This document shows positions 7,664 through 14,598 of a stretch of DNA of 15,055 nucleotides, piece after piece (position 1 is the stretch's first letter; every line of letters begins with the position of its first letter). The DNA comes from an uncultured Spirochaetota bacterium. GTDB taxonomy: Bacteria > Spirochaetota > UBA4802 > UBA5368. The position numbers and the translations under genes were made by a program. Below the pieces are notes generated by a model. That model had not been told where the DNA came from. It made no database searches and saw only the letters and a program-made list of their open reading frames with translations. The stretch lies in NCBI GenBank assembly GCA_937864375.1, contig CALMJO010000164.1, forward strand, positions 1 to 15,055, written 5' to 3'.

Positions 7664-8896
7664 TCACTTTTTCCTCTTGTCCCCGAGCGTCGCCAGCAGC
7701 CCCAGGGTCCCTGTCGAGACGAGCGTTCCCGCCGCGAAGAGCCAGGAGTATCCCATCCTGTCGGCGAGAATCCCCGAGGCCCAGGCGCCGGGGGACTTCC
7801 CGAACACCTCGACGCTCGCGAGGATGGTGTAGTGCGTCGCGCCGATCTCGCGGTCGACGCGCGACATCATGTAGGCGAAGAGCGCCGTGGTGAGCATGCC
7901 CCCGAAGAAATGCTCCGCGAGCGTGACGCCAATGACTTGCGCCGGCGTGGGATCGACGAGGGTGAGGGACCACTCGAGCGCGAGCGGGAACACCCTGAGG
8001 AGCGCGCCCGCGGCAAGACCGCGGAACACGCCCAATCGCGACGAGAGCAGGCCGCCTGCGAGGGAGCCCGCGATGGACGCCGCCATGCCGTAGGTCCCCA
8101 TCCAGAGTCCAATCGTGCCCGGGGAGAATCCCGCGTCCACGAGGAAGGGCTTGAACATGGCGTCGATCATGGATTCACCCAGCTTGTAGGTTGCGATGAA
8201 GAGGACCAGGCTCCATGCGCCCGGGAGCCGGAAGAAATCGACGACCTTTCCCAGGATACGCCGGAAATCCGGGAGCGGCGCCCTGAAGAAGGTGTGCGCG
8301 CCCTCGCGGTAAAGGAAGATCATGGGGAGCGGGAGCGCGGCAGCAACCGCCATGGAAATGAAGAGCCCCCTCCACCCGAAGAACGACGAGAGCCACACCA
8401 GGAGCCCGCCGGCGATGAGCATGCCGGCCTTGTACCCCACGACCTGCGCCGCGTTTCCCGGCCCCAGGTCGGCGGGACCCAGCACGTCCACGGCGAGGCC
8501 GTCCACCGCGATGTCCTGGGTGGCGGCGACGAGGTTCATAACAAGTAGGCTCGCGAGGAGCAGGTGCATGTGCGTGGAGGGATCGATCGTCGATGCCGCG
8601 AGAATGGTCCCCACGAGCATCGCCTGGAGGGGAAGTATCCATGATTTCCTGCGGCCGATTCGTGCGCTCCCCCATCGGTCCACCAGGGGCGCCCACAGGG
8701 CCTTGAGCATCCACGGCAGGGCGAGCGCGCCCGTGAGACCGATCGCGGCGAGCGATGCACCGCTGGTCCTCAGGTAGACCGGGAGCGCGATGGTCTGGAA
8801 GCCGTAGGGCAGCCCCTGTGACATGTACAGGAGAAAGAGCAGGAGGATTTTCACGGCGGACCGGTCAGGGGCTGCGGGGGTTTGATTTTCTGCCAT
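7664..8896 (-). CDS. MFS transporter, AmpG/RhtX-like
   Basis: A 410-residue integral membrane protein with about 12 predicted helices. The N-terminal signature LLYMSQGLPYGFQTIALPVYLR, followed by LPWMLKALWAPLVDRW and IGRRKSW at about 61-86, is characteristic of the AmpG/SLC33/RhtX branch of the major facilitator superfamily. Members import anhydromuropeptides (AmpG), siderophores (RhtX/FptX) or acetyl-CoA. E. coli AmpG is about 490 residues with two extra helices. This shorter form is closer in length to RhtX-type carriers, so the substrate is open: muropeptide recycling or siderophore uptake. No siderophore or wall-recycling gene is adjacent. The ATG at 8896 has only a weak Shine-Dalgarno sequence. 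The gene lies downstream of cysM on the same strand but beyond a hairpin terminator, so it probably has its own promoter; I could not define one (TTGACG at 8933-8928 lacks a good -10). Confidence 0.88.
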   Translation of the reverse strand: MAENQTPAAPDRSAVKILLLFLLYMSQGLPYGFQTIALPVYLRTSGASLAAIGLTGALALPWMLKALWAPLVDRWGSARIGRRKSWILPLQAMLVGTILAASTIDPSTHMHLLLASLLVMNLVAATQDIAVDGLAVDVLGPADLGPGNAAQVVGYKAGMLIAGGLLVWLSSFFGWRGLFISMAVAAALPLPMIFLYREGAHTFFRAPLPDFRRILGKVVDFFRLPGAWSLVLFIATYKLGESMIDAMFKPFLVDAGFSPGTIGLWMGTYGMAASIAGSLAGGLLSSRLGVFRGLAAGALLRVFPLALEWSLTLVDPTPAQVIGVTLAEHFFGGMLTTALFAYMMSRVDREIGATHYTILASVEVFGKSPGAWASGILADRMGYSWLFAAGTLVSTGTLGLLATLGDKRKK

Positions 8897-8950
8897 CTGG
8901 GCGCCTGGTGAAATTGGTGTGCGCGACCGTCAAGGGTAGAGGCGAGCGAC

Positions 8951-9000
8951 TAAAATTAAAACACGTTTACGCGTGCGCCCGCGGATATCCGCGCGCGCAC
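8951..9000 (-). terminator. Hairpin terminator after cysM
   Basis: On the minus strand just after the cysM stop, the arms 9000-8987 and 8986-8973 form a 14-bp GC-rich stem with one mismatch. A second small stem (CACG/CGTG) follows and runs into TTTTAATTTTA at 8961-8951. The main stem is not immediately next to the T-tract, so termination may use the smaller stem or both. Confidence 0.6.
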
Positions 9001-9007
9001 CGGGGCC

Positions 9008-9946
9008 CTAGGGCGGGCACTTGGCGCAGATGGACTTGTACAGGGACGTGGAAAGGTAGCGGTCGCCGCGGTCCGGGAGGATGGTGACCACGTTCCCGTG
9101 CGTCAAGCCGCGTGCGACTTTCAATGCGCCCACGATGGCCGCGCCGCTGGACATCCCGCAAAAGAGGCCCTCGTGCGCCGCGAGCTCGCGGCATGCCTGG
9201 AAGGCCTCCTCGTCCCCCACCGTGATGATCTCGTCGATGGCCGCGGGGTCGTAGATGCCGGGCACGATGCTCTCGCTCATGTTCTTGAGCCCCTGGATCG
9301 CGTGACCGATCACCGGCTCCACGGCGTAGATCTTTATGTCCGGGTTGAATTCGCGCAGCCTCCTGGAAATGCCCATGATCGTGCCGGTGGTCCCCAGCCC
9401 CGCGACGAATGCGGCGATGCTCCCGCCGGTCTGCTCGATGATCTCCGGCGCGGTGGTCTCGTAATGCGAGAGGATGTTCAAGGGGTTCGAGAACTGGTCG
9501 GGCATGTAGTAGATGGACGGGTTTTCCGCGAGCATCTCGCGCGCGCGGACTATGGCGCCGTCGGTGCCCTCGCACCCGGGGGTGAGGACGAGCTCGGCCC
9601 CGAAGGCCTCGAGTATGCTGCGACGCTCCATGCTCACGCACATGGGCATGCACAGCTTCACGCGCAGCCCGAGCGCGACCCCGACCATGGCCAGGCCGAT
9701 TCCGGTGTTGCCGCTCGTGGGTTCCAGGATGATCTTGTCGGGGGTGAGCTCTCCGCTCTCGATTGCGTGGCGCAGCATGTAGAGCGCCGGCCTGTCCTTG
9801 ATGGAGCCGCCCGGGTTCGCGCCCTCGAACTTGGCGAGCACCTGCACCCCGTTGCCCGGGACAAGGTTCCGCATTCCGATGAGGGGGGTGTTGCCTATTG
9901 CCGCCAGCACGCCGCCGGCACCGAGCTTGCTTTTAAGGGTCTTCAT
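9008..9946 (-). CDS. cysM: Cysteine synthase, CysM type (PLP-dependent)
   Basis: A 312-residue fold-type II PLP enzyme that makes cysteine from O-acetylserine (or a related activated serine) and sulfide; CysM-type enzymes can also use thiosulfate. Visible motifs are GNTPLIG at 18-24, EGANPGGSIKDR with the PLP-binding Lys50, the substrate loop TSGNTG at 77-82, the PLP-phosphate loop GLGTTGT at 183-189, CGMSSGAA at 263-270 and DRGDRYLST at 292-300. The FCGMSSG and DRGDRYLST motifs are closer to E. coli CysM than to CysK. The ATG at 9946 is chosen because the longer open frame runs back through the tRNA gene. The tail ends in CAKCPP, an unusual CxxC. No serine acetyltransferase gene is nearby. 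The gene is 28 nt downstream of tRNA-Gly and probably shares its transcript. CysK versus CysM specificity is not certain. Confidence 0.92.
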   Translation of the reverse strand: MKTLKSKLGAGGVLAAIGNTPLIGMRNLVPGNGVQVLAKFEGANPGGSIKDRPALYMLRHAIESGELTPDKIILEPTSGNTGIGLAMVGVALGLRVKLCMPMCVSMERRSILEAFGAELVLTPGCEGTDGAIVRAREMLAENPSIYYMPDQFSNPLNILSHYETTAPEIIEQTGGSIAAFVAGLGTTGTIMGISRRLREFNPDIKIYAVEPVIGHAIQGLKNMSESIVPGIYDPAAIDEIITVGDEEAFQACRELAAHEGLFCGMSSGAAIVGALKVARGLTHGNVVTILPDRGDRYLSTSLYKSICAKCPP

Positions 9947-9974
9947 GCCTTTCGTACGGAATGAACCGTTCCTG

Positions 9975-10046
9975 AGCGGGCGATGGGACTCGAACCCACG
10001 ACGTTCAGCTTGGGAAGCTGACATTCTACCACTGAATTACGCCCGC
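9975..10046 (-). tRNA. tRNA-Gly(CCC)
   Basis: The minus strand folds as a full cloverleaf. The acceptor stem is GCGGGCG paired with CGCCCGC, followed by a U discriminator base (9975). The D-arm region is AATTCAGTGGTAGAAT. The anticodon stem TCAGC/GCTGA encloses the loop TTCCCAA, giving anticodon CCC (glycine GGG codons). The T-arm is GTGGGTTCGAGTCCCAT. CCA is not encoded, so the cell must add it. A weak promoter may lie upstream (TTGATT at 10090-10085, 17 nt, TACGAC at 10067-10062). Confidence 0.95.
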
Positions 10047-10118
10047 GAAGCCACAGCAGACGTCGTAAATGAAGGCTTGATATTAATCAAGAATATTTTT
10101 TCCTGCCGGGACGAACCG

Positions 10119-10655
10119 TTACCGCTTCTCCCTCTCCCTGAGCTTCTCCACCAACTCACCGACGAGCTCGTTCAGCTCCTGGAGCTCGTCGTCCTCGCGG
10201 AGATTTCTCACGTGGGGGAGCTTGCCCTCGATAATCTGGCGAATATAGCCCGAAATCACCATGACCGGCCCCGAGATGCGGTGGGTAAGCCGGATGAGCA
10301 TGAAGAAGGTGACGATGCTAAGCAGGAGAATCACGACGATGATCACGAGCAGCATCATGTTGTTGTGAAAGAGGATCTTGTTGATTGTCTCTATGTTCTG
10401 CGCGTTGACCTTCGACGCGTTCCTGATCGCGGCGGCGTCGCCTGAACCCTGGGATTCCTGGGCATAGGTGAGGAGGGCATCCACGACGTTGTTATGGATG
10501 ACGATGACGTTGTTCAGGCGCTCGTTGTTGATGGCGATGTTGATGCCGATCGACGAAATTATGACTACCCCCGCGAGCACGATCATTCCAAGGATGGAGA
10601 AGGTGGTCTTCAGCTGGAATTTTCTGTCGACGACGTACTTCTTTCTTTTATACAT
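10119..10655 (-). CDS. Two-TM HAMP-domain protein without output domain
   Basis: A 178-residue membrane protein. A basic N-terminus (MYKRKKYVVDRKFQLK) leads into TM1 at about 18-40. A short exported segment of some 58 residues (41-98) is predicted helical. TM2 spans about 99-120, followed by a HAMP linker at about 121-175 (LTHRISGPVMVISGYIRQIIEGKL, then the DELQELNELVGELVEKL helix). This is the sensor-transducer front of a chemoreceptor or histidine kinase, but it ends right after HAMP with no kinase, cyclase or methyl-accepting domain. HAMP-only proteins of this size are known, and their partners are usually unknown. The ATG has a GAGGAA Shine-Dalgarno sequence and its own promoter at 10718-10746. 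No signalling gene is adjacent. The sequence downstream of the stop is not a truncated continuation that I can recognise. Confidence 0.87.
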   Translation of the reverse strand: MYKRKKYVVDRKFQLKTTFSILGMIVLAGVVIISSIGINIAINNERLNNVIVIHNNVVDALLTYAQESQGSGDAAAIRNASKVNAQNIETINKILFHNNMMLLVIIVVILLLSIVTFFMLIRLTHRISGPVMVISGYIRQIIEGKLPHVRNLREDDELQELNELVGELVEKLREREKR

Positions 10656-10717
10656 TGGGTATTCCTCGACGCAAAGGATTCGTAACCCGGCCGGTGTGAC
10701 GGTTTTTATTTGCTATA

Positions 10718-10746
10718 ATCATACCTCATGGAACGGGGGGCGTCAA
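10718..10746 (-). promoter_or_regulatory. Sigma70-like promoter of the HAMP-protein gene
   Basis: On the minus strand, TTGACG (10746-10741) is followed after exactly 17 nt by TATGAT (10723-10718), each 5/6 to consensus, with an AT-rich stretch (AATAAATTTA) upstream. The predicted leader is about 55 nt. The -35 lies just after the maf stop codon. Confidence 0.62.
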
Positions 10747-10751
10747 TAAAT

Positions 10752-11426
10752 TTAAGCCGGACGGTCCCGACTGCCGGTATTTCCCGCGGCGCCGCACGGG
10801 GGCTCGTCGCCCGTCCCGTTTTCATTTTCCGGGCAAAAAAGCGACCCGGCGAGCCCCATCTCACCCAGCATGCGGAAGAACAGGCGCAGGGGAAACCCTA
10901 TGACGTTCGTGACGGAGCCCTCGATCCGCTCGATTATGAGGCGGCCGTGCTCCTGGGCCGCGTACGCTCCCGCCTTGTCCATGAAGTGGATCCTGTCGAG
11001 GTATCTCTCCAGTTCGGGGGGGCCGAGATTCCTGAACGTGATCCGCGATTCCTCCGCCCCGGTCAGGACCCGCGTCGTCGCGGCAACATGCGCGAGGGAC
11101 ACGGCGCTTATCACCGAGTGGGTCCTTCCCGTGAGCGTGCCCAGGATGCCGAGCGCGTCCGCCCTGTCCGCGGGCTTGCCTATGATCTTCCCGTCGATGG
11201 TGACGATCGTGTCGCACGCGATCACGATCGAGGCGCCGCGCCGCCCCGCAACATCGGACACCACCGAATCCGCCTTGTCGCGCGCGACGCGAAGCGCGTA
11301 CGCCAGGGGCTCCTCCCCGGGGTGCGCGGACTCGTCCGCCGAGGGTGCGAGGATCCGGAAATCGATTCCCAGCGCGCCCAGGAGATCCCTGCGGCGCGGC
11401 GATGTGGAGCCCAGGATCACCCGCAT
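10752..11426 (-). CDS. maf: Maf-family nucleoside triphosphate pyrophosphatase
   Basis: A 224-residue Maf/YhdE/YceF-family enzyme, a house-cleaning pyrophosphatase that hydrolyses non-canonical or excess nucleoside triphosphates to monophosphates and is historically linked with septum inhibition. Motifs present are the N-terminal STSPRRRDLL at 7-16, CDTIV at 71-75 with catalytic-type Asp72, GKP at 83-85, GRTHSV at 100-105 and the late signature DKAGAYAAQEHG...IEGSVTNVIGFPL at about 150-180. DKAGAYAxQ is typical of the dTTP/UTP (YhdE) branch. The last 30 or so residues (from AGSLFCPE) extend beyond the usual ~190-200 and look disordered. The ATG is 2 nt after the rel stop codon, so translation is probably coupled to the stringent-response enzyme. 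No hairpin with a T-tract follows the gene; its end is immediately followed by the next gene's promoter. Confidence 0.93.
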   Translation of the reverse strand: MRVILGSTSPRRRDLLGALGIDFRILAPSADESAHPGEEPLAYALRVARDKADSVVSDVAGRRGASIVIACDTIVTIDGKIIGKPADRADALGILGTLTGRTHSVISAVSLAHVAATTRVLTGAEESRITFRNLGPPELERYLDRIHFMDKAGAYAAQEHGRLIIERIEGSVTNVIGFPLRLFFRMLGEMGLAGSLFCPENENGTGDEPPCGAAGNTGSRDRPA

Positions 11427-11428
11427 GG

Positions 11429-13495
11429 CTACTTTAAAAGCACCTTTTCATTCAGCTTGTAGACGTTGGTGACGTTCTTGATGTGCTTGAGCTTCGCCAC
11501 GATCTCCTTTAATTGTGCCATGCTCTGGACCTCGATGATGAGCTTGAACTCCGCGTTGTCCTTGGAGACGATGTTCGCCTCGAATTTGAGGATGTTGGTC
11601 TTGCAGACCGCGATCTCGTCGGCGATGTCTTTGAGGAGATTCTGCCGGTCGATCCCCCGTATCACGATCTTGACGGGGTAGGTGTTCCCCGAGCCCTCCC
11701 AGACGATGTTGATGAAGCGCTCCTGCTCGATGCGCAGCCTCGCGAGCGAGGGACAGGTCTTCTTGTGGACCGTGATGCCGCGCCCCCGCGTGATGAACCC
11801 GATCACGTCGTCGCCGGGAATGGGCTGGCAGCACTGCGAGAGCTTTATGAGCACGTTCGAGGTCCCGTTGATGCTCAGGGAGCTGCGCTTCTGCCGAGAT
11901 GCGTTCTTGATCTTGATGAGCTCGGAGTCGGGGATGGAGACCTCGGCGGTCTTTTCCTGGCGTTCCTGCTTCTTCTTCGATTCGTCCTCGGGCTTGCCCG
12001 CGACCTCGTGCTCCTTCCGGTCAAGGTCCAGGTCGCGCCTCTGCCACGCGCGAATCTTGTAGCGCGCGTTGGACGACTTCACGAACTTGAGCCAGGCCTC
12101 GGAGGGGTGCCCCTTCTTGCTCGTGATGATCTCGACGATGTCTCCGCTCTTGAGCTCGGTCTTCAGGGGGACCATCTGGCTGTTCACCCGCGCCCCCACG
12201 CACTGGTTGCCCACCTCGGTATGGATCCCGTAGGCGAAATCCACCGGGGTGGATCCCTTGGCGAGCTTCACGATCTTTCCCTTGGGGGTGAAGACGAAGA
12301 TCTCGTCCTCGTAGAGGTCCATCTTCAGCTCTTTCATGAACTCGCGGCTTGATCCCATCTCCTGCGTCTCGGTGTCGAGCTTGCGAAGCCGGTGCAGGAG
12401 CGACACGTTAATATTCTCCCGGCGCGCGCTGGTGGTTCCTTCCTTGTAGAGCCAGTGCGCGGCGATTCCCATCTCCGCGGTGGCGTGCATCTCCCACGTG
12501 CGGATCTGGAACTCCAGCGGCAGGCCGTCGGGGCCTATCACCGTGGTATGGAGCGACTGGTACATGTTCGACTTGGGGACGGCGATGTAGTCCTTGAAGC
12601 GCGCGGTGATGGGCGACCACAGCGTGTGGATTATCCCCAGGATCCCGTAGCAGTCCTTCACCTCGGCCGTGATGATGCGAATCGCCCGTATGTCGAAGAT
12701 CTCCTCGAAGGGCTTGTCCTGGTTCTGCATCTTGCGGTAGATGGAATAGAAGTGCTTGGCGCGGCCGGTGATCTCGGCGCTCACGTTGAGGCGCTCGAGC
12801 TGCCGGTGGAGGATGTAGCGTATGTCCTCGATGAAGTCCTCGATCTCGTGCTTGCGCAGCGCCACCTTGTCGGCGATGTCGTGATAGACGTCGTGGTGGA
12901 GCACGTGGAAGGCGAGGTCTTCCAGCTCCGCGCGCATGGAGGAGATGCCCAGCCGCCCGGCCAGAGGGGCGTAGATGCCCATCACGTCCTGCGCGATGAC
13001 CTTCTGCTTGGATTCGGGCTGGAACATGATCGTGCGCATGTTGTGCAGCTTGTCGGCGAGCTTGATGAGGATCACGCGTACGTCCTTGATCGTGGCGAGC
13101 AGCATCTTGCGGAGGCTGTAGACCTCCTCCTTGTAGCGGGTCTTCTTCTTGAGGGTGGAAATCTTCGTGACGCCGTCTACCAGGAGCGCCACCTCCGCGC
13201 CAAAGCGCTCGGTGAGGATCTCGAGCGAAACCTCGGTGTCCTCGACCACGTCGTGCAGGAGCGCCGCGGCTATGGTCGTGGTGTCCAGCTTGAGGTTCGC
13301 GAGAATGATCGCGACCTCCAGGGGGTGAATGATGAAGGGCTCGCCGGAAAGGCGCACCTGGTCCTTGTGCGAATTCTGGGCATAGGCGTACGCGCGCCGG
13401 ATGAGATCGATGTCCGCGGACGGGTTGATCGACGAGATGATCTTGACGAGCGTGTCGAGGTCGCGGCTCTTTATCTTGAGTTCTATGTCAGCCAT
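11429..13495 (-). CDS. rel: Bifunctional-type RelA/SpoT (p)ppGpp synthetase/hydrolase
   Basis: A 688-residue long RSH enzyme that makes and degrades the alarmone (p)ppGpp. Domain order: HD hydrolase at about 30-185, with His57 in IIHPLEV and the His81-Asp82 pair in LLHDVVEDTE; synthetase at about 240-350, with RAKHFYSIYRKM, YQSLHTT and EFQIRT...AEMGIAAHW; TGS at about 398-460 (VFTPKGKIVKLAKGSTPVDFAY); a charged linker at about 490-520; a Cys-Cys zinc-finger-like region (QCCQPIPGDDVIGFITRGRGI) at 554-573; and a C-terminal ACT domain at about 608-685. The synthetase carries RFKD at 299-302, the RxKD form of bifunctional Rel/SpoT rather than the ExDD form of monofunctional RelA. With the intact HD motif this predicts both activities. 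The ATG at 13495 is chosen over an upstream extension because the family homology begins here and a promoter lies just before it. It heads the rel-maf operon. Confidence 0.96.
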   Translation of the reverse strand: MADIELKIKSRDLDTLVKIISSINPSADIDLIRRAYAYAQNSHKDQVRLSGEPFIIHPLEVAIILANLKLDTTTIAAALLHDVVEDTEVSLEILTERFGAEVALLVDGVTKISTLKKKTRYKEEVYSLRKMLLATIKDVRVILIKLADKLHNMRTIMFQPESKQKVIAQDVMGIYAPLAGRLGISSMRAELEDLAFHVLHHDVYHDIADKVALRKHEIEDFIEDIRYILHRQLERLNVSAEITGRAKHFYSIYRKMQNQDKPFEEIFDIRAIRIITAEVKDCYGILGIIHTLWSPITARFKDYIAVPKSNMYQSLHTTVIGPDGLPLEFQIRTWEMHATAEMGIAAHWLYKEGTTSARRENINVSLLHRLRKLDTETQEMGSSREFMKELKMDLYEDEIFVFTPKGKIVKLAKGSTPVDFAYGIHTEVGNQCVGARVNSQMVPLKTELKSGDIVEIITSKKGHPSEAWLKFVKSSNARYKIRAWQRRDLDLDRKEHEVAGKPEDESKKKQERQEKTAEVSIPDSELIKIKNASRQKRSSLSINGTSNVLIKLSQCCQPIPGDDVIGFITRGRGITVHKKTCPSLARLRIEQERFINIVWEGSGNTYPVKIVIRGIDRQNLLKDIADEIAVCKTNILKFEANIVSKDNAEFKLIIEVQSMAQLKEIVAKLKHIKNVTNVYKLNEKVLLK

Positions 13496-13531
13496 GCGCG
13501 TTCTTTCCCCGGCGCCCGGGCGCGTATTCAA

Positions 13532-13560
13532 AATATAGCATGCCCCTGCAGGGAATTCAA
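13532..13560 (-). promoter_or_regulatory. Extended -10 promoter of rel-maf
   Basis: On the minus strand, TTGAAT (13560-13555), a 17-nt spacer and TATATT (13537-13532) with a TGC extension directly upstream of the -10. The predicted leader is about 30 nt. It overlaps the long open frame upstream of rel, which supports the shorter rel start. Confidence 0.58.
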
Positions 13561-13662
13561 TCGGCCGGGCGCCTACGCCGGCATCCTGCGACGCGGGAGC
13601 GATTATTTCCACAAAAAAATGTAAAGGCGCGGCGCCCGGTGCCGATACTGCTAGTGATTGAT

Positions 13663-13688
13663 AATACATTACACTCCCAGAATGTATT
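13663..13688 (+). other. 8-bp hairpin upstream of the terminator stem
   Basis: AATACATT (13663-13670) and AATGTATT (13681-13688) are perfect complements enclosing the 10-nt loop ACACTCCCAG. It lies 10 nt before the strong terminator hairpin in the gap 13496-13781 and may form one structured RNA with it. Confidence 0.45.
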
Positions 13689-13698
13689 TACCAGGTTG

Positions 13699-13737
13699 AA
13701 GGCTTTTGCAAGACGATCTCTTGCAAAAGCCTTTTTT
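13699..13737 (+). terminator. Strong intrinsic terminator upstream of the YciO-like gene
   Basis: A perfect 15-bp stem: AAGGCTTTTGCAAGA (13699-13713), loop CGATC, then TCTTGCAAAAGCCTT (13719-13733). A six-T run (13732-13737) completes a rho-independent terminator for + strand transcription. No + strand gene precedes it. It ends 44 nt before the start codon at 13782, so it is either a leader attenuator or the end of a small RNA. Confidence 0.8.
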
Positions 13738-13781
13738 ATAGAGCACGGGGCGGGGAGCAGGGGCGCCGGGAAAGGCACACG

Positions 13782-14399
13782 ATGATATTCGTCATTAACG
13801 AGCAGCACATTCAGAAGCGCCTCATCCACAAGGCCAGGGACATCCTCGAGCAGGGCGGGGTGATCATCTACCCCACCGACACCGTGTACGCCTACGGCTG
13901 CGACATGACCGACAAGCGCGCTGTCGAGCGCATCTACTGGCTCAAGAAGATACCCAGGAACAAGCCACTCAGCTTCGTGTTCGCCGATGTCGCGGACCTG
14001 CACGAGTACGTCCGCAACATCTCCGACCAGGCGTTCAAGATCATGAAAAAGGCGTTTCCGGGCCCCTACACCTTCATTTTCAAGGCGTCCAAGCTGGTCC
14101 CCAAAATCGCCATCACAAACCAGAAGACCATCGGGGTCCGCATCCCCGCCAACGATGTGGCGCTCGAGCTCGTGAGGGCGCTCGGCAGGCCCATCATTAC
14201 GGCGAGCGTAAACACCGTCGCCGGGAGCTACATAGTGGAACCGGCCGACCTGGAGCGCGTGTACCGCAACGAGGTCGACCTGGTCGTGGACTGCGGCCCC
14301 CGGGTCTCCGAGCCCTCAACAATTGTTGATTTTTCCGAGGGGGAGATGAAGATTGTCCGCCGTGGCAAGGGCGAGCTCTTTTTCGCCGGCGAGGAATGA
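13782..14399 (+). CDS. YciO/Sua5/YrdC-family protein
   Basis: A 205-residue single-domain member of the Sua5/YrdC/YciO superfamily. Proven members (TsaC/Sua5) make threonylcarbamoyl-AMP for the t6A modification of tRNA. Motifs are QGGVIIYPTDTVYAYGC at 24-40, the basic KKIPRNKPLSFV at 55-66, FPGPYTFIFKAS at 92-103, KTIGVRIP at 115-122 and ITASVNTVAG at 139-148 (the SxN position). Length and layout (QKRLIHKA at the start, VDLVVDCG and STIVDFS near the end) match E. coli YciO (206 aa) better than TsaC. YciO proteins carry the fold, but a t6A role is less certain. The ATG has an AAAGG Shine-Dalgarno sequence 6 nt upstream. The gene is divergent from rel, and no TsaB, TsaD or TsaE gene is in view. 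A strong terminator-like hairpin lies in its upstream region. Confidence 0.92.
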   Translation: MIFVINEQHIQKRLIHKARDILEQGGVIIYPTDTVYAYGCDMTDKRAVERIYWLKKIPRNKPLSFVFADVADLHEYVRNISDQAFKIMKKAFPGPYTFIFKASKLVPKIAITNQKTIGVRIPANDVALELVRALGRPIITASVNTVAGSYIVEPADLERVYRNEVDLVVDCGPRVSEPSTIVDFSEGEMKIVRRGKGELFFAGEE

Positions 14400-14462
14400 C
14401 CGGGGCCCGGCGGCGGTTAATACGCGCGGCCGTGCATGCCGATAATGTAATGGCGGCATCGG

Positions 14463-14491
14463 GCGACATGACGCCGCATCGCATATATAAC
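14463..14491 (+). promoter_or_regulatory. Possible promoter of the small membrane protein gene
   Basis: GCGACA (4/6), a 17-nt spacer and TATAAC (5/6), within an unusually AT-rich patch (14480-14499) of this GC-rich region. The predicted leader of about 100 nt contains two small stems: CACGGC/GCCGTG near 14498-14513 and GCGGG/CCCGC near 14518-14531. Confidence 0.4.
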
Positions 14492-14585
14492 TATATACAC
14501 GGCTGCCGCCGTGCAGGGCGGGAGGTCCCGCGGAGGGATTTTATGTAGCCAGGGGGTTGCAGGGTCTCCGGAAAGAAGAACGTAA

Positions 14586-14598
14586 AGGTGGTGCACCT
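14586..14598 (+). promoter_or_regulatory. Shine-Dalgarno sequence inside a small hairpin
   Basis: AGGTG (14586-14590) and CACCT (14594-14598) can pair across the 3-nt loop GTG directly before the ATG at 14599. The 5' arm is the Shine-Dalgarno sequence itself. A stem this short is weak, but it could lower or gate translation. Confidence 0.4.

Noticed and set aside
9947..10024. 26-residue N-terminal extension of the cysteine synthase
   Set aside because: It is translated from the tRNA-Gly gene; homology begins after the ATG at 9946.
10076..10101. Hairpin CTTGAT/ATCAAG followed by a T-run on the + strand
   Set aside because: The stem is only 6 bp and AT-rich, and no + strand gene precedes it. 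It more likely belongs to the upstream region of tRNA-Gly on the minus strand.
10728..11462. 244-codon + strand frame just after a perfect extended -10 (TGCTATAAT at 10711-10719)
   Set aside because: It lies antisense to maf and has no protein motif, and the extended -10 lacks a -35. The minus-strand promoter in the same place explains the AT-rich patch better.
12392..13624. 410-codon + strand frame opposite rel
   Set aside because: It covers the conserved synthetase and HD regions of rel in antisense and has no recognisable domain or ribosome site.
13496..13669. 58-residue N-terminal extension of Rel
   Set aside because: It overlaps the predicted promoter and has no family similarity; the ATG at 13495 gives a normal RSH N-terminus.
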